Shown: positions 36,546 through 49,212, counted from the first letter of the stretch. The stretch is 64,000 bases of DNA from Phylloscopus collybita (GCA_027886175.1 JAJNNQ010000013.1:4669501-4733500); one strand, 5' to 3'. The notes: a model not told the origin generated them from the letters alone. Translations and numbers: made by a program.

Positions 36546-39500
36546 TGGGGAAGGGACAGAGCCGCTGGACCTACAGAGCACTGTGGGAACAGTTCTGTCG
36601 CTTTTATTCCCACTGAGCAGGCCTGTTCCCCCAAACACTTACGTGAACTCTGTATAAATAAGGTTATAAAGCTACTAATGTTCTTTAACTATGAAGAGAT
36701 AATACCAGCCATGAAACCCGAGCGGCTTTTTCTTGTCTCCTGCACATATGAAAGATGGCATTAAAAGAGATTAGTTTAAACCACTTGCAATTTCCTTTAT
36801 GCAATAAAAGATTTTCTTTGCTTGGAATTTTCCTATTTATGGTGTGTATTTGGACTCGGTATAGCATAATACTTTCTTCAGTATCCCTGCTTTTAATGAT
36901 GCTCGCAGCATTTGAGCCATTCATCAAATTTGACAACTGAAACAGCTAGGAGTTAATGGGAGCATGAGCAGTTTGACAAACACAGTCTATTTGACAAGGC
37001 TGAGGTCAGGACTAAAAGAACTGCTCTTGGTTAAATAAATAGAAAAGCAACAAAGTAAAGCAAAATCTCTGCAGCCATTTATCAACTTTAAAAGCCTTTT
37101 GTTATAAGAAACGCTAAGTGAAGCTGCACACAGAGATGGGAATTAAAAGGGTTGGAAGAATTCATCTGGCTTCTTTTTTAGGTGAAATTAAAAAGCTCAG
37201 TTAAAACTGAGGGATTATGTCCATAAAACTGACATGCAGCTACAGAATACCTAAACCTACACTTTAGAGCTGCCTGCTTCTGAACTGACTTACTATTTTA
37301 AAGAACCCAGGCTTTTCCTAGATAACAGATTGATTCAGGTGGCACTGAAAGTAGAACAGTATCACAAGGGACAAGTTTGCTGACATCTGCAAAGCTGGAG
37401 AGCTCTGTATGGGCATGTTGAAGAGCACAGCTGAGACTCCATCCATCCATTGCTGCCTTGATAACAAATTTACCTGATAGCAACGTGTGCAAGGGGCCTT
37501 CCATAGAGTCTGCAGAGTAACAGAGCTTTGCATTTAGACACAGTATTGCCTGTACGAAATTCCTGGATGTCAGATGACTCCTGGAAGCTAATAATTAGTG
37601 AAGCCATCGACTTCCTGGCTTTGCTTGGTTCGTGGACTTTTGTATATTTTTCTTTTTTTACTTGGGGATTTGTTTTGGGCTCATCTGTTTTTTCCTCTGT
37701 CCAAGAACCCAGAGGTTCTAGGAAAGACAGAAGCACTGAATCTATTCTTGTGCTTGCTGAGCAAAGAGGCTTTCAGAGCATTGCAGCACACTTAGAAAAT
37801 CAAGGATAATTCTCTCTTTTTTAAAATTTTATTTTAATGAAGTGCACATTGATAATCAAAATCAAATGCTTACTGTTCTGGGTTTGGTCTTCCATTCTAT
37901 ATAGCAAGGATGGTCTCCAGGCATTACAGTGTTGACTTCAATGAGAACGAGTCTGACTTTCCTGTGATTCACCTTTCCTGCTCTTTAAATTTGGGAGCAA
38001 TATTGTTCTCATGATCCCTCATGAGATAAGACAATACAAATTTAAGCACTGAGAAATTCTTGGATATTATAGCTGTGCAGAATACTTTCCGATCATCTGC
38101 CTACCATCACTTTATGTAATAATTTCAATCACTATCCAGAAACCAACGGTACTATTAGGGAATATCCATCAGAAGAAAGTAGTCTGGCAAAATCCAGCAT
38201 ACTTTTGCAGTCCTAAAAGTTTCAAGAAATGAAAAAATTCCTTTTCTTCAGAGCCTTCTCCACCTTTCCTCTTGTTTTCCTGTTTTTATGACTATTGGCA
38301 CTTTAGAGATAATAAAGAAAAAAGGCAGGTATTGAGGCAGAAAGACAGAATAACTATGAACAGTTACAAAATTTACAGATTAATTTTGTTCATCTTGTTT
38401 CTCTAATAACTTTTCATTTTTTCTTTCAAAAAGTAATTTGTACATTGAAATAATATACTTAACAACTCCTATTGCTGCTGGAAAATAATGAAAGACTTCT
38501 TTTCCTGGAAGTGATTGATTATACTCTGGATAAATGAAATAATTTTCCCTCTTGTCTTCTCATTATGCTTTGAGCAAAACACCCATTACAGGAGTACTGT
38601 GCAGCCATTTGGAGCTAGGAAATGTATTCCATTTAGCCTGTCAAACACAGTTTAATTCCTGTTTTAACTCTGTCTCTTTTCCAAACCTCCTTTTGAAGAC
38701 TACACTAATATAACCTAATTTTGACAGAGCATTCTGGACTCTGGGCAGCTCTGACTCTTGAGCTTTTTTCCATCTGGAATGGGTTTTTCATTTGCCTAAT
38801 ACCAGAGCTTTCTGGTTTGTTTGGTTTAGTTGTTTTGCAATATACAACCTACAGTCATCTTATAAAATAAGTTATAGAACTCATTTGGCCTCCTTTTTGG
38901 AACTTTCTATTTGGGAAAGAAAATCCAAAATAATCAAAGAAAGCTCAACCCTACTTTTCCTTTTAGTAAAAATGTTTTTACCCAAAATACTGGAGTGGAT
39001 GTCTGAAGAGTGCACTCTCCTTTCCAATGTCAACAACGCAGATATCTTTTCTAATGGACATAATCGTTATTTTGTGTCCTGGCTACATTGTATTGGGGGG
39101 TTCTTTTTCTGTCTTGAAAACCATAAAAATATGATAAAAACCTTCAGTGTGACAAAAATTAAGTGATAAGATTATAGCTAATCTTCAGTAAAGTGGGATA
39201 CTGGAGGAGAGCACAAGAATAATAACCTTAAGATAAAACTTCATGGGTTCATGTAGAATATATAGAAATTTCATTATTAACATATTTTTTAATCATGGAA
39301 TAACATAATAGTGAGGTCTGGATTCAAAGATTCATCAGATCTTTTACAGTCCCATATCTCTTGTAAATGCTTTATGGATGGAATTATTTCTCATTGCTAT
39401 ACAAAGAAAATACCATTTCACAAAGGCAGGTTTGTTATCTACTTGAATATTGGTGAGCTTTTTTGGTTTTGGATCTGTCATCAGCGCTGTGCTAAACTGC

Positions 39501-40104
39501 TTAAGGAAATCAACCCCATTCATGTTTTTGCCCTCTTTTCTTAACCAAATGGAGTTGGTACTGAGAGATTTTCACTGCAACAATAAAAGCTTTCTCTTTA
39601 GACTAGTCCCAGGGAAGTGGAGGCTAAGTGGATCAAGAATCTACTTTCACTTTACAATATCACTGCAAGCAAATTGTAATTAATACTAATAATAATGATG
39701 ATGATAATATTAGCAAAGGAAATATTAGAGATGGTGGTGGCTCTCCATAGCTGGTGTACAAGAAAATACTCTGAATAAAAAGCAGCTTGCATGAGGCATG
39801 AAAAGTAAGAGAGACAGAAGGGACAGAAGGACAGAGCAGTTCAGGAGAGTCTTGCTCTGAATAACCCCAGGGTAAGACTGTCAGACCCTAAATTTGTCCC
39901 CAAATCACGAACTAAGAAAATATACGAGATATAAAATATGAAGTGCAACTTTCTGGTTCTCAGGAAGCACTATTCCAATTTTTGTTGTACTTTGCTTTAA
40001 GGATAGTAATTCAGGACACATCAAACAAACTGTGTCTACCTCTATAATTTAGTGCATTAGTAGAAAATACTACTTTTGTGCCAGATCAGGTTATGCTGAA
40101 TAAT

Positions 40105-40106
<2 letters not shown>
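36546..40106. other. Gene-free AT-rich DNA
   Basis: No gene recognised. Open frames at 37298-37809 and 38792-39166 lack recognisable domains. A short motif at 37928-37950 ('gttgacttcaatgagaac') resembles the old amniote repeat motif seen elsewhere in the window. Confidence 0.55.

Positions 40107-40160
<54 letters not shown>
40107..40160. repeat. Poly(T) tract, 54 bp
   Basis: Uninterrupted run of 54 T. On the minus strand it is a poly(A) run that could be a retrocopy tail, but the adjoining sequence was not recognised as a gene or SINE. Its true length in the genome is uncertain. Confidence 0.92.
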
Positions 40161-40163
<3 letters not shown>

Positions 40164-43100
40164 CTATGTGTCTGTAAGTGCACTTTTTCAGTGAGAGAAA
40201 CCATAAAGTAAATTTCCTGGACTGTTACTGATCTCCTAACAACTAACCAGAGTGCTGCATTAGGAGCTTTTACAGCCCATGCTGCACAGGCCACAGAGCT
40301 GTGTTCAAGTCAGGCATCTCTCTTTGTCAGTCTTGCTACTATTTTTTATTATTATTAAAATCCCAGCAATGTGCTAGGTCTTGTCACACTGCCAACAGTG
40401 GCAGCCCTTTCCCACGTATAAGAAGCCTAGAAGCCTTCTGAGTTTCAATTTTACTAAAACTTTTAAGTCACACAGAGCAGGTAAGGAGAGACACACCACC
40501 AGACACACCATTTTTACATTTCAGGTAGAAAATCTTAAACTTGGGGTGTGGAAGCCAAGTGAGGGTATAAAAAGAATCTCCACCATTTAATAGAAGAAAA
40601 AAAGGGCAAACCCTTTCTTTCTGGAATTTATTTTGCATTTTTTTTGTCCTTTGGATTTGCTTTGTGTATTATTTCCTGCAGGACAGGCCACAGAGTAGGA
40701 TTTTACTCAAGAGGAACAGAATAATATCCACTGCTTGTTATTGCTCCTCACTCTAGGCAGCATGGATGGACTGAGTCTTCAAGTGGGATATGAATATGTC
40801 ACATATAAATGAGAGGGACTGTGCACACATGGTTTCTCTGAAATTGTCACAGAGATGAAATTCTTCTCAGTAGGTAAGGATATATGATTACAGATACCTT
40901 GAAAGCTGCAAGCAAATGAATGGAAAGCTTTCCTGATCAAACTTTCAGCCCAGTTTACCTGGTTTCTATGGCAAGTCATACTATGATCTCTCTCATCAAA
41001 ACATGAGTGGGTGGGGGTATCATTATTTGACTCATCTAAGTATTGACAATATGTCAGTATTGTCCACAGAAAATCAAACTATTATTAAAGATTTAAATGA
41101 TGGGATGACATTCAAAGTACAGTTACTCTGCTGTTTTTTATGAGAGAAGCCAGAGAGAGCTTTTTATTTGAATTGCTACAGTCACAAGAAATTATTTGCT
41201 TTAACCTCAAAATATTTTGTAGCTAGACATTTTCAGCCAGACTTCTGTAATTTTATAACTTAATTATCGTTGCCTTCTTAGAATAAGAAACATTTATTAA
41301 ATGAGTTAGACATTGATCTAGATTCATTTAATGTAAAAATTTACATAGAAATTAGTGATTTGAGATGGTAATCACTTCCCCCTCCTTAATCTATTCTGTT
41401 GGGTCAATTAATGTGGTCATTAGAGACTACTTGCCCTTTAAGCCAGCTCTGAGAAAGACCAGAGCAAAACCAGGCTGCAGTAAAAGACATTCTGCAAGGA
41501 TGGTGGCACTTGGGTCATGTGTTAGAGCTCTGAAACCTTTCTTAATGTACTGCAGATGTTACTAAGCTTTGAGCCTTTTTAGCCATGTTTTCGTTTACTG
41601 TTTAGGTGGTCACTGTGTTACAGTGTTGTCAAGAGAGCTTTTGAATCAGCTTAATGTAAGAATTAATATTAATTCTTTCATAAGTAACTGAAAAGACTTA
41701 AAGAGTCAAAATATCAACTGAAGACATTCTATCCTGAATTCAGTAGCTAAACCAACTCAGGACACAGCTCATCCACCTTAGCAAACAGTTTTTATTTGTG
41801 TGCCAAAATTGTCACTGCTGGTTAACCCACTGAGGTGTTTGCCTGGAAGAGAACTGTTACAACTGGAGTCTCCAGAGTCAGTTACAAAACACATGTTCCA
41901 GAGAGACTTAAAAATAGTATCTTTAAGTAAAGACCCATTTTCCTCGTACCAAAGCCTTTCCAGTCAGAGAAAATTGTGCTTACTGTACTTCTACTGATAT
42001 TTGCATTTTTTAAATTCAGTTCTTGGCCTTCATAGCTGTTGTCTTTAGGAGGAGTAGGGAACTGAATCCTTTTGTGCATTAAAGATGAAAAACACTGGGA
42101 CAAAGATTTTACCAAATACTACTTCTTTGAGTGTTAGATGGAAGAGTGACTGCATTTTGCCTGTAGCTGCAAACACAGCTAAGAAATCTTACATTGACTT
42201 CAGTGGAACCTTTTCCTTATTTTACACTGCAGGGCACTGCTGATGTTCAAACTACTGTCACTGTTCTTTTGTGCTGCCAAGCAGTCCCCAGAGGTTGTGG
42301 CTACTATTGCCTAAATCAGGCTCATTTGAGAGGAATTAATCCAAACACTGATAACCTAAGCAAACACTGAAGGAAGCTGAAGGAGCATTAGAAAACATGT
42401 ATGAAAACAACAGAAAAAAGCTGCTGAAAGTTTATTGACCCTATTCCTCTTAATAAAATAGGGCTCATTCTTCTGATTATTTTTCTTACAAGGAAGAGGA
42501 GTGGATGGAAGGAGAAAGTGACTCTAATGCAGAGGAATGTCCAGATGATGCTCCAAAGCCTCTATTAGTATTAATAAGGATATCCTTCAGTGAATAACAC
42601 AGATGTATGACTTGGGGCCTGCTGCACCACAAACTCTGCCTCTAACTTCATCCAATTAAAACAGTAACATTTTACCTACAACCTAACTCTGGTTTTGTGT
42701 AAAGGGCTTTACAAGCTGCAAAGAAAGGAGGAAATCAAGTACTGATACTTTAAATAGAAGCACAGTACACTTCAAACCAACAACAAATGCAAAATCAATC
42801 TTAAATATTTGCCCATTCAATAAGAAATTCAGAAATAAATCCGTATTTAGAAAGAAATTAGCTACAATCCAAATGTACATGTGTATTCATATGAGAGAGG
42901 CTGTATGTATCATGCACACAGGCTACAAAAATGTTCTACAAATCATTTGCAATCAAGCCTTCAAACTCCTTCCACATATGAAAGTTAGATCAATGTTAAC
43001 TCAATGGTCAAAACCATATTGGGAGAGCAAATATCAGTTTTTCTTATAACATTTATCTGCCTTTGTCATGTAAGATCACCCCAGTACTAGACCTGAAAGA

Positions 43101-43623
43101 AATACTAGTACAAGAATGTTTTATGCCAAACCTCAAACCACTAGTACAAAAGAGTGTAATTTATCAGATCCAAAGGAAAACACTATCTGACAGTGCTACA
43201 AAAGTACTACTATTCATTACATATCTAAAGGCTACTGATCAATAGAGAGCTCTATGCTCTTTCATTCAATAGGTTCAAGCTTAACTGATTTTCATGGCTT
43301 CTGGAGTGCTTTTATGACTAACAAGGCATGATCCACATAGTGCTTTGTCACCGATTTGCAAATAATCTAATAAAGTGACAGTAATAAATCACAAGTATCA
43401 TTAATAAACCACCATCAAACAAAGCAGAACACTGAAAACAATGTGGAAAATGCAGAGATAATTCTCCAGCTACTTTGGGGAGTAGACAGGCTAAAACACA
43501 CAGTACTACTTAAGAGCTGTGAGTTCAATTCATAGTAAACATATACATCTGAGCTGTTAGAGATTTCCTATTGCAGTTGGCAAATACTGCTTCTATGTTT
43601 CTTCAGGACAGGTTCATACAGAC
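40161..43623. other. Gene-free AT-rich DNA
   Basis: No gene recognised. An exon-like segment at 40367-40480 has AG/GT edges but weak pyrimidine support. A short old-repeat motif occurs at 42191-42210 ('acattgacttcagtggaacc'). Confidence 0.5.
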
Positions 43624-43666
43624 AAAAAAAAAAAAAAAAAAAAAAAAAAAGGAGAGAGAGAAAAGG
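43624..43666 (+). repeat. Poly(A) tract with GA tail
   Basis: Run of 27 A followed by GGAGAGAGAGAAAAGG-type purine sequence. No retrocopy body was recognised upstream. Confidence 0.9.
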
Positions 43667-44900
43667 AAAAAGCAGAAGAGATAACAGAAAGTAGAAATCA
43701 AATCGAGTAAACCAAAGTTTGGAACACAAGAATATAATCAGCTTGGTGATGCTTGTATGCTGTTAAAATAACATTTTGTGCCTGTTTACTTTATAATTTT
43801 GTACCTCATAAATACCTTCAGTAGCTAAAACTGTCAGTGGTGCCACTTCAAAGGGCAGTGGCCCTCGGAACAAGATCTTTGAGGTTTGGCCTAGCCACAG
43901 TGTGGTTAAAGTTATGACAATGTTTCTTTAAATCTAAAATCTAGCTGGCATAAATCCATGAAAAGCACACATACCTTCAAATGCGAAATTCAGGATCCAT
44001 TTACTTACCCTTCAGGTGTGGATTTAATGAAAGCTGGGCATTTAACATGGTAACAAGCTTCCACAGACTTCATAGAAAAATCCAGCTCCAAGATACATAC
44101 AGCAGAAGCAAAGCAGTTATTTTGACTCCATCATCTCTACAAAAACAAAATCATACAAATAGCAAGTATTTACTTGAGGTGGAATCCTAGAAACACAAAC
44201 TTGCAGCTGTCGCACAAGTTGTGGTTGGGGTCAATTCCAGACCTTGATAGCACTTTCCTCAATAGTGAATAGAAAGTCAAATTACTTAATTTTGGACCAT
44301 TTTGAATTAAAAACTAAAAAAATTATTTTGCTTTTAGTTCCCAAATTTAGCAGAGAAGTGGTACAATTACAAGGAGAAGTCTGCTTCCCTGGAGTTTTTG
44401 CTCTGACAAAAATTTTTTTGTAAATACCACAAGAAAGCTACGTTATTTTCAGTTTGGTATTTTAAGGCTTTCCCTCTTCTGATAAAAGGATCATCTGAAT
44501 TCTTGAACAACAACGTGAATCAAATTCCAATTAAAATCTTCAGGTGCTTTTCAACCACTTCTCTGGTGATCCTTGAGCAAACAAATGTTTGTGTCAGTGG
44601 CTTGAGGTAAAATACATGATTAGAGTCAATACTAAAACCATCTTTCCTCTCAGCCTCACAAACAAACTTTGATTCAACACTAACAGCCATGGAAAAGAAA
44701 TAAATTAGGTGGTGGCTAATAGCAGAGTGAATAAGGGTTTTCTCTCTGAAGACCAGAGGGCTAGACCTTGTTTTATTACAGCAAAGGGGACAGGTATTAC
44801 AGATGGCTATTTACAGGCCAAACTCCTAGATTCCAAGGTAAACCACTCTCTTTTCATCTATTTTGGAAAAATACACATCCTAAATAAATACTTAGTTCTT
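43667..44900. other. Gene-free AT-rich DNA
   Basis: Unique-looking AT-rich sequence with no recognised gene, repeat or regulatory element. Confidence 0.55.
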
Positions 44901-45119
44901 CTCTTTTAAGGTGGTAAGGAAAACTGGAGAGGCAGAGCTGAGGAGGAGCTGAGAGTGGTAAGGAAAGCACTGAGCTGGAGGCAGGAGAGAGGGAGGGAGG
45001 TGAGCTCCCAGCAAGCCCCTTTGGCACCTCGGAAAGCCCAGCTCCTCTCTGTAGCAGCCTGAAACAGCAACCGATGTCCCCAGCAGCTATCACATCCCAC
45101 TGTCCACATCTGGGAGCTC

Positions 45120-45480
45120 TAAATGGGTGTCTGTTGTTGTCTGGGTTTTTGCTGTTCTCCTCTGTCTCTTTAAGAAGTCTTTCTAAAGTTCTGTTTCAGC
45201 CTTCTGTGTTTACCTTTTGCAATGGAGTCAGACTCGATTTTACAGAAACAACTTTTCTTGTTATTGTAACTGTCTACCCATGTTTACATTCTCCTCATGA
45301 GGAGGAGACTGTTGATGGACTGTTGGGTTGCGCAGCATGGTTGAAGAAAAGATTTTCTTCCTCCAATCCATGATCACTGATGAAATTCTATAAATGTTGA
45401 AGTTTGTAAATAAAATTCCCCTTTTTTGCCTTGGACATCTCAACGTGTGGGTGTCATTTCTTTGTGTCGTGTGTGACAGT
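45120..45480 (+). mobile_element. LTR-like segment (possible solo ERV LTR)
   Basis: The right part has features of a retroviral LTR in order: 'tctataaatg' (TATA-like, 45386-45395), 'gtaaataaaattcccctttt' with AATAAA at 45410-45415, then a U5-like pyrimidine-rich stretch ending near 'gtgtcgtgtgtgaca' at 45477. Closely spaced TATA and AATAAA signals are common in compact vertebrate ERV LTRs. A TG-rich start near 45128 would give about 350 bp. No clean target-site duplication or internal retroviral region could be confirmed, so boundaries and class (ERVL or ERVK type) are open. Confidence 0.45.
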
Positions 45481-45757
45481 CTGTGGAGCTCTCTTTAGAA
45501 TATCAACACCCTGAGACAGCAGTGGGAGAGGGGCTTACCCCTCCCAGGAAAATTCTGTGATATGTGGGACACAGCAGCAGTTCCCACAGCCAGGAACTGG
45601 ACCTCAGTATGTTTGCATGCATTTAAGGGAAGCAAAACACTTTTGCAAAATTTATTATTGCTTCTAGATACTTTGAATTTTACTGAAAGAAATTATTGGT
45701 CAAAATTCTTGAGAGAGAATTTATTGATATGAAAAGAAAAAAGAAAACCCATTTATT

Positions 45758-45803
45758 AAAAAAAAAAAAAAAGAAAGAAAGAAAGAAAAAGAAAAAAAAA
45801 AGA
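45758..45803 (+). repeat. Poly(A)/(AAAG)n tract
   Basis: Fourteen A, then four AAAG units and A-rich sequence with scattered G. Lys- and Phe-rich open frames over it are artefacts. Confidence 0.88.
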
Positions 45804-46274
45804 AGTCTTAAGAAACTTTGTGTTAAAACAAACCTGAAGTTTAAAGTCAGTATCACCATTACATCTCTTATCAGCATGTGACTTTGTTCTTTTTTATTCA
45901 CAGGTCACTGCTTACTTTAAATGTGACTTTAGCTTTTGGGCAGCTGAACAACAGACAGATGCACATGGAAATGGATATTTATAAAATAGTTAAAACGTCT
46001 AAAAACATTTAGGGTAGAGTTAGGTTGCCTGCTGACATCTGACCTGCATGCACTTCCTCTACAATCATTTGTTTTAAAACAGTGTCCTACATTAGTTTGG
46101 TTATTCACTTAAACCATGGAATTCCTGCTTTTTAACTTATTCCTGTATCTGCAAATGAGTTAAGAGCCCCCAAAACCTTAGGCCTTTCCTTCTCAGGATG
46201 AACCTCTTTGCAAATGCTTTTGATTGCAATCATCTCTCCTTTTTCCTACTTTCTTGTCCTTCTCCCTTCAACAG

Positions 46275-46860
46275 AAGCCTAAAAGAGATGATGTCTGCAC
46301 GCCCGAGACAACCCTTCCCAACATCAACCAGCCAGGCCTAAGGCACAGAAAGAAACTAACTTCTTCCTCCTGTGCAGAAGACAATATGGGAACGAAGGCT
46401 AATCTAAGCAATCGCGTCTCCTTTCGCTGCCCGAGTTTCAGCACAGGGCTCTGCTGTTTCCACCCAGGATTCGTGCTCACATCGTACCTCAATGCCCCAG
46501 AGCAGCGAGGGCCGGCCAGAAGGGAGGCTTGGGAAGGTGGCTGGCAGCCCGGAGAGGATGTGCCCTCAGCAGCACCCCAGCCTTGCCCTCCTGGATCTCG
46601 GTGCCCTGCGTGCTGCCAGCCTGGCTGTGGGGCTGACAGGGAGCCATCCCTTTCGGGGGCCCAGCCCAGCCTTGCCCTCCTGGATCTCGGTGCCCTGCGT
46701 GCTGCCAGCCTGGCTGTGGGGCTGACAGGGAGCCATCCCTTTCGGGGGCCCAGCCCAGGCTGGCCGTGCTGGCCGAGCCCGCGGTTCCGGCAGGAGGGTG
46801 GGAAGGCCGCGGCTGAGGCCCTGACCCCTGCCCCGTGACACCGCAGCGCTCCGCGGCTGC
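46275..46860. other. GC-rich, CpG-containing block
   Basis: A sharp rise in GC and CpG content, flanked by AT-rich DNA. A pyrimidine tract ending 'ccttctcccttcaacag' precedes it at 46274, so it could be the acceptor of a transcript's last exon. The plus-strand open frame from 46224 to 46838 begins at TTG, and a longer minus-strand frame (46268-47011) overlaps it; long frames on both strands indicate composition rather than coding. It contains the 89-bp duplication. No protein family was recognised. Confidence 0.4.
46581..46758 (+). repeat. Perfect 89-bp tandem duplication
   Basis: Two adjacent identical copies, 46581-46669 and 46670-46758, each starting 'ccttgccctcctggatctcg' and ending 'ggcccagcccag'. 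I see no difference between copies, which suggests a recent event or an assembly duplication. The period is not a multiple of three, so it would shift any reading frame, which argues against coding function. Confidence 0.92.
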
Positions 46861-48261
46861 TCTGGCTCCCATTAACCAGCGTGCAGGGCCATCTGAGAGG
46901 AGGTACGGGGAGGCTCTGCTGGACCCACACTCCTGTGGCTACGCTGGAAATTAATTCCCACATATGTGCTGCAGATGGGCCACAGCCCCTTTTCCAGGCT
47001 GCGGCCTGCAAATAAACTTAGTAGCAGCTGGGGAGGGGAACCAGCAGAGCCTCATGTGCTTTAATGGGTTCTGTGTCTCCGCATATGGGAGTATTCCCTC
47101 CCCTCTCTAACCCGTACAAAGCCTTCTGTAAAGTCCCATAAACAAAGCCGTGGATATAATTTTGAATGAGAAACTTGCCACCAGGGAAAACGGTGGTCAG
47201 GAAAACACAACATACCTTTCTCTCCAAGAGGGTGTTTTTGGTGTGTTTTCGTAGATTAAAACCAGATTTGGCTGGTTTGAGCAAGCAGGCAAACTTCTGA
47301 CCTTTTTTCACATAATAAACCATCCCTCCCCGCCCAGCTCTGGTACCTAACCTGTCCTTAAACAGCCAAGTGGAGCATGGAGCCTGTGAGGGAAGCCAGC
47401 CTCATCGCCAGGTGCAGATGTTTGTCACCACAGCACGGACATGTCCATCTCCAGGCCCTTGTGCCCTGGTCTTGATCCAATAAAGCAGTCAAAGGAGTGA
47501 TTAGCTTTATGTTTTCAGGAACTGGTCCTCAACAAGACCTGAGATCAAACATTTACAGGAGTGCTGCTCTGGATCAGCCCCAAAGTGTTCAGTACTTGCT
47601 GGTTTGAGATGCCAGTGTACACCAGAAAGGGTTGTGGCTGAGAGACCAGGGAACTTTTAAAGCAAAGCTTCATTTTTACAGCTCCACGTGGAGTTCAGAG
47701 TTAGGGAAATCTGCATGATTCCATTAAGTTTAGCCAAGCAAAATCAAGTTGAAGAAAACTTCATCTTTCCAAACCTGCACCCAAATGCAATCTGGATGCC
47801 CTTTTTGTTAGTTAAAAAAATCCAATGAGACAAATATGGTGACTCCTCTTCAGAAGCTTCTGTGCTCAGCAACCTTTGAACCTGGAGTTAAATAGATAAT
47901 GCAAAAACCTGATTTATTTGAGAATCATTTTTAGACAAAGTGGCTGCCCTGTAGCAGGGGCTCTAGCAAAATGTGAATAGACAGGTATGTCCATGCATGT
48001 GTCTGCAGATGTGGGCAGGTAGGGAGAGAAGACAGGTCTGAGGTGTTTGCACTGCCAGCCCTTCTGTGAGAGATCACTTTTTTCTCCTTAATGCATTCAA
48101 TTCTTGGCAACAAAGAATACATGAGTAGATTTAAAGTGATGTATCTGGTATCTGGTTGCCATGCAGACCACACTTCAGTTTCTTATTCAAGAAAATAGAC
48201 AAATTCAAAAGCATCATCTCTCTACCATTCTAGATTAATGTAACAAGCTTAACTTCAATTT

Positions 48262-48289
48262 CTTTTTTTTTTCTTTTTTTTTTTTTTTT
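48262..48289. repeat. Poly(T) tract
   Basis: Twenty-eight bases of T interrupted by one C. Confidence 0.9.
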
Positions 48290-49192
48290 CTCCAAGATGT
48301 AAACATAGCAAAGAGGTTACTGATAGAAATGTTGAAAGAGCAGTAAAGACGGAATCCATTTGGTGTCTGGATTTTCTCAGAAAAATCACTGTAAATTTGA
48401 GCTATTTAATCAAGCATCAGTAAAAGTCTCCCTCATGATTATGAGACTGCTGGAAAAATCACATCATTGCCCACATTAATTCTGGGTATTTTCTCTTTAA
48501 GCATTAAATTAAGAAGACAAAAAATTATTTAATTTTACAGCTTCCTCAGTGGTTTATAAAATAAGAGTAGAACAAAATTGATTATCTGACTTTTTGTTTG
48601 GTATTTTGGAAAAGTTGAGACAAAAGAACAGGAAAGGCTGAAACAAAAAATCCCCTACCCCTCCCAAATCAAACAAACATAGAGAAAAACAGCAAGAAGA
48701 ACAAAACATGTTAAGGTAGTAGAGAATCTAGGGCCATCTCTAGACCCACAGATTTTTTTGTTTTTTGGGTTTTTTTCTCCTTTTCCTAATTTTAAAACCC
48801 ATTTGGGGTTTTCTAAGTATGTGGGCCACTGTCTGTGAGGATGCCAGTGAAACACAAAAAAGACTGAGGAACAGGCTGTTTTGAAGCCATAACTACTCAG
48901 CTGTTCTCTGTTTGCTTTGGCTGTCAGAGCTGTGGTAGGTGTTTCCCATTTCTAGTCTTCACACCTCTATTATGTTTGGGTTGCAGGTCAGAAATATTTC
49001 AGATGTGGATGGAGTCTTCCTCTTGGCCCAAGGAAGAAGAGGTTCCAATGTATGGATTCCCCTGTGCTGATCAGGAGACTTCACCCACCGTTACCAGGGC
49101 TTAACTTTGTGATACTGGTGGTGCTGCTTCCACTGGCTGCTGTAGCCTGGAGCAGGGACCTGTGAGCCTGAGTCTTGTGAGCCTTCAAAATT

Positions 49193-49212
49193 AAAAAAAA
49201 AAAAGAAAGAAA
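49193..49212 (+). repeat. Poly(A) tract with AAAG units
   Basis: Twelve A then AAAG-type units. The upstream 200 bp (49000-49190) are less AT-rich and could be the body of a retrocopy ending in this tail, but I do not recognise it. Confidence 0.8.

Noticed and set aside
38792..39166. 124-codon plus-strand open frame
   Set aside because: No recognisable domain; AT-rich and without splice or promoter support.
46268..47011. 247-codon minus-strand open frame
   Set aside because: It crosses an 89-bp perfect tandem duplication that shifts frame, overlaps open frames on the other strand, and has only GC-biased residues; composition explains it.
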